64,000 nucleotides of DNA from Limoniibacter endophyticus (GTDB lineage Bacteria; Pseudomonadota; Alphaproteobacteria; Rhizobiales; Rhizobiaceae), in assembly GCF_014652835.1 (NCBI RefSeq), contig NZ_BMZO01000007.1, forward strand, positions 62,001-126,000, read 5' to 3'. This document shows, in pieces, positions 41,035-50,116 of this stretch (within the stretch, counting starts at the first letter, position 1; each line of letters begins with the position of its first letter). The notes beneath the pieces were generated by a model, which had not been told where the DNA came from, searched no databases, and saw only the letters and a program-made list of their open reading frames with translations. The position numbers were made by a program, and so were the translations under genes.

Positions 41035-42672
41035 CTAAAAGAGATTGCCGCCTCGGGCGGTTTGTTTTGAAGGCGCAGACACGGCTTTTTCTGCCCCCTC
41101 GCCCGGATCTCCAATGCCAGGATCGTCCGGCTGACGCAAACCCTCCTGCTGGGGAGGGGTATCTTCGGACACGTCCGATTCGATGATGACAGGAACATCC
41201 TCCCGGGGCTCGGCTTTGAGAGCTGCAAGAGAAGCAACGCGCTTCGCGGGAGCGGTCTCGGAAATGTCCTGCCCGGCCGCGTTGGGAGCATCGAATGCAG
41301 CTGCCTTGTCAAGAGTGAGTGACCGGTGATCCTCCTGACGGAATTTGTCGGCAAGCTGTACATTAAGCAAATCTGCGGGCTCTTCCTGCTCTACAGGCGC
41401 CTTCCACTCGAAGACGTCGATGCGCCCGTCAAGCGGCGAGAAGGGCAGCCACCGATTGGAAACATAGCCATCGGCCACCCAGGCGGCCTCGCGGGGTGCT
41501 CGAACAGCACGGGCCAACCATTCGCGAACACGTCCCTGGTTTCCCGTTTCCACCTCCTCTATGTCGGCATAGACAAGATACACATCTTCCCGCGGCCCCA
41601 TGCGTAGCGCAGCCTCGGCATTGAGGCGTGCTATCTCGAACTTGCCTGCATCTATGGCCGCTCGGGCGATTGCAAGAGCGCCTTCGCGATGGTTCGGGTG
41701 CAGCTTTTCGAGACGCTGCGCCTTTTTCAAGCGATCTTCTGCACCATCCCCGCGACATCCCGCGACATAAAGACTCGCAAGTTCAGGGTGCGGGTTACGC
41801 TTCCACGTAGTCTCCAGAATTTTCTGCGCCTTGGAAATGTCATTGGCCCGGATCAATGCACGGGCTGCCGTTGCAGCAGCCGGAACAAAATCCGGTGTAA
41901 GCGCGTGGGCCTCCAGCGCACTTGTGCGTGCAATATCCGGCGCGTTATTGAGATTCGAAAGAGCCTTGGCCGTCAGGAGAACGGCGCGACGACGATTGTA
42001 ACGTGTCTTGTCGACCTGTTTTGTAGCCTTTTGCTGTGCCAGAATGGTCAACGCCTTGTCCCAATCACCTTCCGCGCAACGCTGCTCCATTGCCGCTTCA
42101 CTTGCCCATTCGAGTTGTGGGGAGAGCGCAACAGCCTTTTCAGCATAATTACGCGCTGCTTCCCGCTCGCCAGCCCGTAATGCTTCGAGATAAAGCCCGC
42201 GAAGACCCAGAATACGTGTTTCAGGATCGGCAGCCATGGCTTCAAAGCGACGACGCGCTGCCGCATGATCACCCTTGAGGAGTGCCGTCTGCGCGTCAAG
42301 AAGATGAAGAAGTGGTTCTTGATCGACACGAATTAGCTTTGCGGCTCGCTCCTTCATCTTCTGAGCCAGAACGGCATCTCCTGCACCCGCGGCAATCATC
42401 CCGGTGGACAAGGCCTGATAACCACGGTCACGGCGACGTCCGCGAAAATAACGTCCCACACGCTGTGGGCCGGTCCAGATGGCCTTGAGTACCCACCACG
42501 CGAGCATGGCCACAGCTACAATGGCGACGATGACTACAGCGGCAACCAGAACAGATACCTGGAAGCGATAGCCTCCAAAGACCATGACCAGTTCGCCCGG
42601 TCGATCGGCGAGCCAACTAAAGCCAAGAGCAAGGGCGCCAATGAGAACAAGGAAAAGCAGGATGCGAATCAT
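41035..42672 (-). CDS. HemY family TPR membrane protein
   Basis: A 545-residue inner-membrane protein of the HemY_N/TPR type, found beside hem genes in proteobacteria although it does not itself have protoporphyrinogen oxidase activity. Two N-terminal membrane segments (about 4-22 and 41-62) are followed by helical TPR-like repeats (about 100-400). The tail (about 420-545) is acidic and low in complexity, ending TARGGNLF. Its ATG directly follows the stop of the Mic60-like gene. The link to heme synthesis is by association. Confidence 0.9.
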   Translation of the reverse strand: MIRILLFLVLIGALALGFSWLADRPGELVMVFGGYRFQVSVLVAAVVIVAIVAVAMLAWWVLKAIWTGPQRVGRYFRGRRRDRGYQALSTGMIAAGAGDAVLAQKMKERAAKLIRVDQEPLLHLLDAQTALLKGDHAAARRRFEAMAADPETRILGLRGLYLEALRAGEREAARNYAEKAVALSPQLEWASEAAMEQRCAEGDWDKALTILAQQKATKQVDKTRYNRRRAVLLTAKALSNLNNAPDIARTSALEAHALTPDFVPAAATAARALIRANDISKAQKILETTWKRNPHPELASLYVAGCRGDGAEDRLKKAQRLEKLHPNHREGALAIARAAIDAGKFEIARLNAEAALRMGPREDVYLVYADIEEVETGNQGRVREWLARAVRAPREAAWVADGYVSNRWLPFSPLDGRIDVFEWKAPVEQEEPADLLNVQLADKFRQEDHRSLTLDKAAAFDAPNAAGQDISETAPAKRVASLAALKAEPREDVPVIIESDVSEDTPPQQEGLRQPDDPGIGDPGEGAEKAVSAPSKQTARGGNLF

Positions 42673-44001
42673 CTATTCATTCCCGCCTGCGTTGCGGAGA
42701 GCTTGAGCACTGGCCGCCTGAACTTGAGTCAGCACATCCCGACGGGCAACCAGAAGATCAGCGAAACTCTGCCCCGCGGCCTGCACATTGGCCGGAAGTT
42801 TGGCGTATTCGGCAAGAGCGGTATCCAGATCGCTCTGATTCACAGCCGCTTCGATGCGTGAAACGACCTCCGGCACGCCGTCGCCTTCAACCGGACCTAC
42901 AGGCCGTATGCTGACGAGCGCCCTTGCACTCGCCGCAAGCTTATCCACGACCCCGGCGTCAACTGCAGGCTTCTGTGCCTCGGCAAGCATTGCAGCGTAA
43001 GCCGCCTCCGCCTGCATCACGATTTCATCATGCGATGGTACGGGTACGGCGCCTCGCGCTTTCAGCGCGTCTACTTCCGGTGTCTCACCGCTCAAAGCGG
43101 CAAACCCGTTGACAGCAGCGCTGATATCCCCACCGCGCGTCACAGCATCACGCAGCTGGCTTGCAGCAAGCACAAGTGCCGCCTGCGGCTGATCCGGCCG
43201 CGCGTTCATCTGCTGCGTCAGATCGACAATGGACTGATCCGCAGTCTGTAGTTTCTCAGACAGCTCATTAACGCGCGCCTGCAGCTGAGACGTGTCTCCG
43301 GCGCCACCTACCACCCCAGCGAGCCGCGTTTCGATCTGCGAGAGACGTTGACCAAGCTCGACGGGCAGGGCCGCTTCTCCAACCGGACGTTCGTTGAGCG
43401 CCTGAAGTTCCGCGCGCAGTTGATCGATTTCCGCCCTGAGCGTGTGGACCTCTTGGGACGATGCGCCCCCTTCGCCTTCGACCGCTGCCAGGCGTGCATT
43501 CATCGCCTCAATCTGTTGGTTGACCGTCGCCTCGGCGGGCACCGAGCGTTCAGGCAAGATACCCGAATAATAAGCGCCACTTGCCAGCAACAGCACTACA
43601 ATGCCCCCAGCCAATCCGGCACCAAAACCGGCAAATTTTCCCGAACCAGTTTTCGATGCCAGCGGCACTGTGTATCCACCACCCGAATCGGACGCGGAAG
43701 ACGACGTAGCCCCTGTGGATTTTGCTGTGCCGGTCGAAGCCGCCGGCTCGCCGGCCGACGAGGCGGAGGGAGCCGGAGACGCGGGAGAGGTTGATTTAGG
43801 ATACGGGCTATTGGCACCCGAGGCCTCAGCACTCGCCGATGAAGCAGCCGGTTTCGGCTGTGCCTCATTATCCTTTGCCGGAGTTGTCTCCGGCATGCCA
43901 GAAGCAGGCTTCCTGTCCTCCAACGGCTTTTCTGCAGCAAGATCGATGGTCACCGGATCCTTCGCTTGCTTGGAGTGCCTATTGGCAGGGACTTTGGCCA
44001 T
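42673..44001 (-). CDS. Alphaproteobacterial mitofilin (Mic60-like) protein
   Basis: A 442-residue membrane protein (from MAKVPANRHSKQ, behind AGGAGAGATGC). Residues 1-120 are disordered and rich in Ala/Ser/Pro; a TM helix at about 123-144 (FGAGLAGGIVVLLLASGAYY) follows. A coiled coil spans about 155-265, and the C-terminal helical domain (290-442) carries the mitofilin-type signature. Mic60 proteins organise mitochondrial cristae and, in alphaproteobacteria, envelope contact sites. Position between hemD and HemY is the conserved context. Confidence 0.83.
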   Translation of the reverse strand: MAKVPANRHSKQAKDPVTIDLAAEKPLEDRKPASGMPETTPAKDNEAQPKPAASSASAEASGANSPYPKSTSPASPAPSASSAGEPAASTGTAKSTGATSSSASDSGGGYTVPLASKTGSGKFAGFGAGLAGGIVVLLLASGAYYSGILPERSVPAEATVNQQIEAMNARLAAVEGEGGASSQEVHTLRAEIDQLRAELQALNERPVGEAALPVELGQRLSQIETRLAGVVGGAGDTSQLQARVNELSEKLQTADQSIVDLTQQMNARPDQPQAALVLAASQLRDAVTRGGDISAAVNGFAALSGETPEVDALKARGAVPVPSHDEIVMQAEAAYAAMLAEAQKPAVDAGVVDKLAASARALVSIRPVGPVEGDGVPEVVSRIEAAVNQSDLDTALAEYAKLPANVQAAGQSFADLLVARRDVLTQVQAASAQALRNAGGNE

Positions 44002-44117
44002 GCATCTCTCCTTGAATTTACTTCGCCTCGCCATTTGAGCCTATTCAGCACGGCTCGTCAAAGCCGATAAAGCCTTGAGGTAACGACATAGATTTCGAAC
44101 CGAGCCTTAATCTATCT

Positions 44118-44834
44118 TCATGAACGCTTTTCGACCCTAAGCAGTTCAAAAAGTCCTTCCTCATCCGCCGTTTGTGCAACACGCACAAACAATCCCCGGT
44201 TTCGCAGGGGCTGCGCCGCGCGCTCGGATATGCATGCAAAGCTGATTTCCGATGTTGGGGACCTTCCAAAGACATCCGCCAGAATCGCGCTGGCGCGCTG
44301 GGAATAACTGAGGATACGCGTGACATTATGCTCAATCACGGCGGAACGAAGTTCCTCTGCTGCCCCCATTCGAGCCGGTGCATGATAGGTCTCGAGGACA
44401 AGGAGTTCGTACGGTGCAAGCTCAACCTCGACTATGTTCCTGCGTTCACAGCCACACAGATACGCGACACGTGCGCCGGCGGGAATAACCGAGCTAACCT
44501 TTTGCGCCAAGGCTGTCGCATCCGGACCGTAGACGACGAAGCTTGCAAACCCCGCTTGACGCAAGGCTTCTCCCGTCGCTTGCCCCACAGCGAAAGCAGG
44601 AAGAGCACGTAACGCCTCCAGCATTTTGCTGTCTGCCGAAGAAACGGCATTGGCGCTCGTGACAATCACAGCATCGAATGTTCCTGAAACAGCTTTAACG
44701 GGGAGCGTACGAATTTCCGTCAGCGGAACCGCACTTGCGTAAAAACCCTCAGCCTTTAATCGTGCAACCGTTCGTGACGCCGCCGGTTCGGGCCGCGTCA
44801 CGATCACATGGAATGAGTTCTCAGCTCCAACCAT
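44118..44834 (-). CDS. hemD: Uroporphyrinogen-III synthase
   Basis: Closes and inverts ring D of hydroxymethylbilane to make uroporphyrinogen III. The 238-residue product from MVGAENSFHVIV (44834) has the characteristic two-domain fold: VTRPEPAASRTVARLKAEG, VIVTSANAV and the C-terminal ISERAA. The start overlaps the hemC stop by 14 bases; the longer frame to 44945 is antisense-like. The family is poorly conserved, so the context and the SAN motif carry most of the weight. Confidence 0.9.
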   Translation of the reverse strand: MVGAENSFHVIVTRPEPAASRTVARLKAEGFYASAVPLTEIRTLPVKAVSGTFDAVIVTSANAVSSADSKMLEALRALPAFAVGQATGEALRQAGFASFVVYGPDATALAQKVSSVIPAGARVAYLCGCERRNIVEVELAPYELLVLETYHAPARMGAAEELRSAVIEHNVTRILSYSQRASAILADVFGRSPTSEISFACISERAAQPLRNRGLFVRVAQTADEEGLFELLRVEKRS

Positions 44835-45747
44835 CGAAAAAGGCGGTACCCGCCATTTCACGCAACAGGCTACCAAGCTTACGCCCGATCTCCTGTGCCT
44901 GGGCTGCGTCACCCTCCAGCGCCAGCTCGTGCACCTGTGAACCATCTGGCGTCAGAATCATGCCACGCATGTTAACATGGCGCCCCTCTACCTCCGCATA
45001 GCCTGCCAAAGGAGTCCGGCAGGAGCCGTCCAACGTTTCCAGAAAGGCACGTTCGCATGTCAACGCCGTCGCTGTCGCATCGTGCTGGATAGCCGCGATC
45101 AAAGCACGTGTCTCTATATCGCTGCTTCGTGCTTCGATACAGATTGCGCCTTGACCAGGTGCCGGAGGAAAATCATCCAGCGACAACACCTGCGTAGCGA
45201 CACTGGCCAGGTCGAGACGGCGAAGGCCCGCATAGGCCAGAAGCGTCGCAGCAACCTGACCTTCTTCGAGCTTGCGCAGACGCGTCTGCACATTGCCGCG
45301 AAAGGTCACCGTTGCAATATCCGGCCGCAATCTTTTCACCAGCGCCTGACGGCGGAGTGAAGACGTGCCTACCACGGCTTCGAATGGGAGCTCTTCCAAC
45401 GTCGCCGCGACCGGAGAGATCAATACGTCGCGCGGATCCTCGCGCTCCAGATAGGCGATGATCTCGAGTCCTTCAGGCAGCTTGGTCGGCATATCTTTCG
45501 ATGAGTGCACACAAAAATCGATGCGCCCGTCGAAGAGCCCCTCTTCCAGTTCCTTGGTGAACAAACCTTTGCCACCCGCATCCGCCAGCGATCGATCCTG
45601 AATTTTGTCGCCGGTTGTCGTCATCGGCACGATTTCGAACGCCTCCTCCGTCAAGCCGTGCGCCGTGCACAAGCGATCGCGTGCTTCCTGTGCCTGCGCT
45701 AGCGCCAAGGCGCTTGCCCGTGTACCGATTCGTAAACGCCTATGCAT
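44821..45747 (-). CDS. hemC: Porphobilinogen deaminase (hydroxymethylbilane synthase)
   Basis: Joins four porphobilinogens into hydroxymethylbilane. The 308-residue protein has TRASALALAQA, HSSKDMPTKLPEGL, VGTSSLRRQA and the cofactor cysteine C243 in LDGSCRTPLAG that carries the dipyrromethane. The ATG is at 45745-45747. It overlaps hemD by 14 bases; hemC-hemD-Mic60-HemY is one run. The leader contains a large inverted repeat (45799-45847). Confidence 0.97.
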   Translation of the reverse strand: MHRRLRIGTRASALALAQAQEARDRLCTAHGLTEEAFEIVPMTTTGDKIQDRSLADAGGKGLFTKELEEGLFDGRIDFCVHSSKDMPTKLPEGLEIIAYLEREDPRDVLISPVAATLEELPFEAVVGTSSLRRQALVKRLRPDIATVTFRGNVQTRLRKLEEGQVAATLLAYAGLRRLDLASVATQVLSLDDFPPAPGQGAICIEARSSDIETRALIAAIQHDATATALTCERAFLETLDGSCRTPLAGYAEVEGRHVNMRGMILTPDGSQVHELALEGDAAQAQEIGRKLGSLLREMAGTAFFDGWS

Positions 45748-45798
45748 ATGCTTTCGTCCGTGCTAACCCGCGTGGCTAGAGTAGCGGGTCATTTCTTG

Positions 45799-45847
45799 CT
45801 GGCACTTGACCGACACCGGACTTCCTCCGATGTCGGTCAAGTGCCAG
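45799..45847. repeat. 17-bp perfect inverted repeat between hemC and tsaD
   Basis: CTGGCACTTGACCGACA (45799-45815) and TGTCGGTCAAGTGCCAG (45831-45847) are exact complements. The 15-base spacer has inner arms CGGA and TCCG with a 5-base loop, so the whole makes a stem of 21 pairs with one mismatch. It lies in the divergent hemC-tsaD region, 51 bases from the hemC start. On the hemC strand the loop displays GGAGGA. No T-run follows on either strand. Confidence 0.7.
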
Positions 45848-45915
45848 TCGTCCTGCGGTATCTGGCGGAACGGCTGAAGACGTTGCGTCACGCGCCGGAC
45901 CCGCTTTGAGAGAAT

Positions 45916-45930
45916 TTAGAGTTCCTCTAA
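45916..45930. promoter_or_regulatory. Operator-like palindrome upstream of tsaD
   Basis: TTAGAG-TTC-CTCTAA is a perfect 6-bp inverted repeat with a 3-base spacer, 21 bases upstream of the tsaD ATG. It is a candidate protein-binding site; its role is inference. Confidence 0.35.
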
Positions 45931-45951
45931 CCGGGAAATCGATTACGGGCA

Positions 45952-47061
45952 ATGATGGCGGCCAAAAACAATCAATTACTCGTGTTGGGAATTGAGTCCA
46001 GCTGTGACGAAACGGCAGCCGCCGTGGTTTCCAGCGACGCAAGCGGTAAAGCAATTATCCGTTCGAACGTCGTCTTGAGCCAGATCGCCGATCATGCGGC
46101 ATTTGGGGGCGTTGTGCCGGAGATTGCAGCCCGCGCTCATGTAGAAGCGCTGGATGGACTGATCGAGGCAGCTCTGACCGACGCAAATGTAAAACTCGAT
46201 CAAATAGACGCCGTGGCTGCAACATCAGGTCCCGGCCTCGTCGGCGGTCTTATCGTGGGATTGATGACCGCTAAGGCTATTGCTGCGGTCATCGGCAAAC
46301 CTCTTCTGGGTATCAATCATCTCGAAGGCCACGCATTGACAGCGCGCCTCACAGATGATCTCGCGTTTCCCTACCTGCTTTTGCTCGTTTCCGGCGGCCA
46401 TACCCAAATCGTGCTGGTCAAGGGCGTCGGCGCCTATGAGCGCTGGGCGACCACAATCGACGATGCACTGGGCGAAGCTTTCGATAAAACGGCGAAGCTG
46501 CTCGCTCTGGGCTATCCCGGCGGGCCAATGGTCGAAGAGGCGGCGAAAGCGGGCGACCCGGCCCGTTTTGTCTTCCCGCGGCCAATGAAGGGCGATAAGA
46601 GCCCGAATTTTTCCTTCTCCGGCCTTAAAACCGCGGTTCGCCAAGCTGCCAATTCTATCGCACCTATCGATGACCAGGACGCCGCCGATATTTGTGCGGG
46701 CTTTCAGCTGGCAATTGCCGATACGCTGCGCGATCGCGTCAAACGTGCGCTGGAGCGTTTCAAGGAGCGCTTTCCCGATGTTGCTGAGCCTGCACTGGTC
46801 GTGGCTGGTGGTGTTGCAGCCAATCAGCAATTGCGTGAGACGCTGCGGGCGCTTTGTAAAAAGTATGGTTTTTCCTTTCTCGCACCGCCACTCAAGCTCT
46901 GCACTGACAATGCCGCAATGATCGCCTGGGCAGGGATCGAGCGGTTGCGTGAGGGTCTTGCCGATGAAAATGCGATGACAACCGCACCGCGCTCTCGCTG
47001 GCCGCTAGATGAGGATGCACAGGCGCTGATCGGATCCGGCAGACGAGGAGCCAAGGCATGA
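45952..47061 (+). CDS. tsaD: tRNA N6-threonylcarbamoyladenosine transferase TsaD
   Basis: Transfers the threonylcarbamoyl group to A37 of ANN-decoding tRNAs (t6A), with TsaB and TsaE. The 369-residue protein has [14 protein letters not shown], the metal-ligand histidines H123 and H127 (HLEGH) and the ASKH-fold phosphate-binding [10 protein letters not shown] near the C-terminus. The start is ATG 45952 or 45955. It overlaps gpsA by four bases (ATGA) in a plus-strand operon. Confidence 0.97.
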   Translation: MMAAKNNQLLVLGIESSCDETAAAVVSSDASGKAIIRSNVVLSQIADHAAFGGVVPEIAARAHVEALDGLIEAALTDANVKLDQIDAVAATSGPGLVGGLIVGLMTAKAIAAVIGKPLLGINHLEGHALTARLTDDLAFPYLLLLVSGGHTQIVLVKGVGAYERWATTIDDALGEAFDKTAKLLALGYPGGPMVEEAAKAGDPARFVFPRPMKGDKSPNFSFSGLKTAVRQAANSIAPIDDQDAADICAGFQLAIADTLRDRVKRALERFKERFPDVAEPALVVAGGVAANQQLRETLRALCKKYGFSFLAPPLKLCTDNAAMIAWAGIERLREGLADENAMTTAPRSRWPLDEDAQALIGSGRRGAKA

Positions 47062-48056
47062 CATGTTCAACGATTGCCGTTCTAGGCGGAGGAGCCTGGG
47101 GCACGGCGCTTGCTGCCGCGATGCGTCGTGCCGGACACAGGGTCCGCCTGTGGGCGCGCGACGCTGAAATTGTGCGCGCCATCAACGAAACCAATCAAAA
47201 CCCGCATTATCTTCCGGGCGAAACATTACCCGAAGGCATAGAGGCTACGACGGATTTTGCCCTCGCGGTGGCAGATGTAGAAGCCATTCTCGTGGTTATC
47301 CCCGCTCAGTCACTGCCGCTGGTTCTGGAGGAGCACAAAGCGGTCCTCAGGGGACCCGCACCGCTTGTGCTCTGCGCCAAGGGTATCGAGCGCGACAGCG
47401 GCAAGCGTCTTTCTGAACGTGTAAGCGAGATTTTGTCCGACGCAACCACCAGCGTTCTTTCTGGTCCAAGCTTCGCTCACGACGTTGTTCGGGGCTTGCC
47501 AACAGCCGTTTCGATTGCTTGCGCGGATGAAGCTAAAGCCGTTTCTCTGGCGCATCTGCTTTCCACCTCCCAATTCCGTTGTTATTCGACGACGGACGTG
47601 ATCGGTGTAGAAATCGGAGGTGCACTAAAAAACGTGCTCGCGATTGCCGCTGGCGCCAGTCAGGGCGCAAAGCTCGGTGCCAGCGCTCAGGCGGCCCTTG
47701 TGACCCGTGGCTTTGCGGAGCTACGGCGGGTCGGCGAAGCACTTGGCGCTCGCCCCGAAACCTTGATGGGTCTGTCCGGTCTCGGCGACCTGATGCTAAC
47801 CAGCTCTTCCGCTCAGTCACGTAATTACGCCTATGGACTCGCGCTGGGTAAGGGCGGCTCGCTGATAGATATGAAGCTGGCCGAAGGTGTTGCAACGGCT
47901 CACATCGCGGCGCGGATTGTGCGGGACAAGAAAATTAGAGCGCCAATCATTGAGATGGTCGACCGCGTGCTGGCTGCCGAAGTTTCGGTGAAAGAGGCCT
48001 TAGACGAATTGATGCAGCGACCGCTGCGCACGGAAAATGACGAAACAGGGGATTGA
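47058..48056 (+). CDS. gpsA: Glycerol-3-phosphate dehydrogenase [NAD(P)+]
   Basis: Makes sn-glycerol 3-phosphate for phospholipid synthesis from dihydroxyacetone phosphate. The 332-residue protein has the Rossmann GGGAWGTA motif at the N-terminus (9-16), the family KGIERDSG and SGPSFAHDV segments, and the catalytic lysine region [13 protein letters not shown]. The ATG overlaps the tsaD stop (ATGA). The pair tsaD-gpsA-yciI is a conserved order in Rhizobiales. Confidence 0.97.
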   Translation: MTCSTIAVLGGGAWGTALAAAMRRAGHRVRLWARDAEIVRAINETNQNPHYLPGETLPEGIEATTDFALAVADVEAILVVIPAQSLPLVLEEHKAVLRGPAPLVLCAKGIERDSGKRLSERVSEILSDATTSVLSGPSFAHDVVRGLPTAVSIACADEAKAVSLAHLLSTSQFRCYSTTDVIGVEIGGALKNVLAIAAGASQGAKLGASAQAALVTRGFAELRRVGEALGARPETLMGLSGLGDLMLTSSSAQSRNYAYGLALGKGGSLIDMKLAEGVATAHIAARIVRDKKIRAPIIEMVDRVLAAEVSVKEALDELMQRPLRTENDETGD

Positions 48057-48058
48057 TC

Positions 48059-48355
48059 ATGCTTTTTGCGCTGCTTTGTACCGATAGGGAAGATGCACTC
48101 GCCCTGCGCCTCGCGACACGCGACGCGCACATCGCCTATCTGAACGAACTGAACGACAGGGGCACGCTCAAGTTTGCCGGGCCATTTCTTGATGCAGACG
48201 GCAAACCGAACGGCAGTCTCGTGGTGGTGGAAGCTGACAGCTCCGCAGAGGCGAAGGCGCTGGCGGCCAGCGATCCCTACGCAAAAGCAGAACTCTTCGC
48301 ATCCGTCGAGATCAAGCCCTGGAACTGGGTCTTCAACGCTCCGGTTAAGAACTGA
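48059..48355 (+). CDS. YciI family protein
   Basis: A 98-residue YCII-related protein with a ferredoxin-like fold. The conserved histidine (RDAHIAYLNEL, residue 24-26 region) and aspartate (AASDPYAKAELF) that mark the possible active site are both present. The ATG at 48059 lies two bases after the gpsA stop; the upstream TTG is an unlikely start. Function is unknown, although some members have dehalogenase-like or detoxifying roles. It is in the tsaD-gpsA operon. Confidence 0.88.
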   Translation: MLFALLCTDREDALALRLATRDAHIAYLNELNDRGTLKFAGPFLDADGKPNGSLVVVEADSSAEAKALAASDPYAKAELFASVEIKPWNWVFNAPVKN

Positions 48356-48368
48356 AAGGTGCAAGTAG

Positions 48369-48800
48369 ATGCAATTCTGGCTCTTCAAGTCCGAACCTTT
48401 CAAGTTTTCTTGGGAAATGCTCAAGGCCAAGGGCGAGATCGGCGAGGAATGGGACGGCGTACGAAATTATCAGGCACGCAATAATATGCGAGCCATGCAG
48501 ATCGGCGATCTCGGCTTCTTCTATCATTCGAACGAGGGGCTTGAGGTCGTGGGCATTGCAGAAATCTGCAAGCTCGCTCATCCCGATAGCACCACGGACG
48601 ATCCACGCTGGGAATGCGTCGATATACGTGCCGTACAGGCCATGCCCAAGCCGGTGAGCCTGAAGGACGTGAAAACGAACGAAAAGCTTGTCGACATGGC
48701 CCTCGTCACCTCTATGCGGCTTTCGGTGCAACCCGTGAAGCCGGAAGAATGGCGTGAGGTCTGTCGCATGGGAGGGCTGACGCCTGCCCCCGGTCTCTGA
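48369..48800 (+). CDS. EVE domain protein
   Basis: A 143-residue EVE domain of the PUA-like fold: MQFWLFKSEPFKFSW at the start, GVRNYQARNNMRAM, then GDLGFFYHSNEGLEVVGIAEI. Eukaryotic thymocyte nuclear protein 1 (THYN1) is the closest named relative. EVE and other PUA-like domains bind modified bases in nucleic acids; chromosomal bacterial members next to gpsA and yciI are common and their target is unknown. It begins 13 bases after yciI and ends before the methyltransferase. Confidence 0.92.
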   Translation: MQFWLFKSEPFKFSWEMLKAKGEIGEEWDGVRNYQARNNMRAMQIGDLGFFYHSNEGLEVVGIAEICKLAHPDSTTDDPRWECVDIRAVQAMPKPVSLKDVKTNEKLVDMALVTSMRLSVQPVKPEEWREVCRMGGLTPAPGL

Positions 48801-48858
48801 TTGCGGCGGGGCGGCGCTGTCAGCAAAGCGTGCCGCCTTCATCCGCGCTAACACGACG

Positions 48859-49464
48859 GTGGAGGCCCCGCCGCATGTGCCCGAACTGCGCCTGCATCTG
48901 GCAAGCGAAGTGCATGAATTATGGCATAGCACCGAAGAGCAACTTGCAGAAAAGGGACTGCCGCCACCATTCTGGGCCTTTGCCTGGGCCGGAGGTCAGG
49001 GCCTTGCGCGCTACATTCTTGATAATCCGGAAATTGTTGCGGGCAAATCGGTGCTTGATTTTGCATCCGGATCGGGACTCGTTGCGATTGCCGCATGCAA
49101 AGCCGGCGCTAAATCCGTAACGGGCTGCGATATCGATCCATTCGCCGAAATCGCTGCATTTCTCAACGCCCAACTCAACCAGATCGCTTTTGATTTTCGC
49201 CTTGATGATCTGGTGGGGCGGGACGAAGGTTGGGACGTGCTCCTTGCTGGCGACGTCTTTTACGATCGCGCCATGGCAGATCATATCTCTCCATGGTTAT
49301 CGGACTTGGCTACACGCGGGGCAAAAGTCTATTGCGGCGATCCCGGACGCTACTATTTACCCAAGGACCGGATGAGTGCCCTCGCCACCTACACCATTCC
49401 AGTAAGCCGTGTACTTGAAGACAGCGAGATCAAGAAGACCACCGTCTGGCGGTTCAATGCCTGA
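48859..49464 (+). CDS. Class I methyltransferase (ETFB-lysine / PrmA-like)
   Basis: SAM-dependent Rossmann methyltransferase related to ETF-beta lysine methyltransferase and PrmA. From the GTG at 48859 it is 201 residues, with PPPFWAFAWAGGQGLARYI, motif I LDFASGSGLVAIAA and the D/N-x-x-x-Y-like motif GDVFYDRAM. The family N-terminus (AAFIRANTTVEAPPHVPELRL) reads on upstream in frame to the stop at 48778 without an ATG, GTG or TTG. A CTG at 48817 is the best candidate for the true start, which would add 14 residues. The 3' end overlaps the convergent L,D-transpeptidase by 11 bases. Confidence 0.85.
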   Translation: MEAPPHVPELRLHLASEVHELWHSTEEQLAEKGLPPPFWAFAWAGGQGLARYILDNPEIVAGKSVLDFASGSGLVAIAACKAGAKSVTGCDIDPFAEIAAFLNAQLNQIAFDFRLDDLVGRDEGWDVLLAGDVFYDRAMADHISPWLSDLATRGAKVYCGDPGRYYLPKDRMSALATYTIPVSRVLEDSEIKKTTVWRFNA

Positions 49465-50032
49465 CCTCGATATATGATTCACGTGAAATCAACCGCAATA
49501 GACGGTTCATGACAGGACGTGTCACGGCGATGCATCCCTCGGTTGGCTTGAAGTCCTGTTGGGCCAGATGCAGGAAGATTGCGCTGCCTGTATTGCGCTT
49601 ACGCATTGAAATGTTCCAGTCCAGCACGAGCCCGATGTCGTAGAGATGATCGCTTCGCTGCATCATCTCATGGCTGGCGCGATAAGGCAGACGCACCTTC
49701 CGATTATAGTTACGATCAGTGGGTGCATCGCACCATCCTTCGGCAGGGCTTACTCTACTCACACTTATGAGAGATGGCGCAAGACCGCCCCGCCCTTCCC
49801 GAAAAAAGCCATAAAGCACCCGCATCCGCGCTAATGGCGTTCCCCCATCACCTTCTCGTTTTCTCGAGACAACTCCACCCCGTCCCAGCGAACAAGGAAA
49901 GCATTGCCCGCCTATTGCAAGAATTCCACGACTACGATTCCCGGGCTTTTGCCTGACGATGATGTGTAGTTTTCCTCGGCCAAATGTCTGGCAAAGCTGA
50001 CGATTGTATTTTTTTCGAGATAATCGCATCAT
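49454..50032 (-). CDS. L,D-transpeptidase (YkuD) family protein
   Basis: Peptidoglycan cross-linking or related transpeptidase of the YkuD fold. From the ATG at 50032 it is 192 residues. The domain has GWCDAPTDRNYNRKVRLPY, the catalytic His block GSAIFLHLAQ and the nucleophile cysteine in PTEGCIAV. The frame is open to 50182, but that region reads as non-family sequence. No signal peptide or membrane segment is visible. L,D-transpeptidases dominate polar growth in Rhizobiales. It is divergent from cenR. Confidence 0.88.
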   Translation of the reverse strand: MMRLSRKKYNRQLCQTFGRGKLHIIVRQKPGNRSRGILAIGGQCFPCSLGRGGVVSRKREGDGGTPLARMRVLYGFFREGRGGLAPSLISVSRVSPAEGWCDAPTDRNYNRKVRLPYRASHEMMQRSDHLYDIGLVLDWNISMRKRNTGSAIFLHLAQQDFKPTEGCIAVTRPVMNRLLRLISRESYIEVRH

Positions 50033-50116
50033 GCGCAAATCAAACCTTGGAGCATGGCCATGGTGGGAGAGACGCTTCGTATCAATGCCATGCAACAGAA
50101 AGGATCGGCAAGACCT

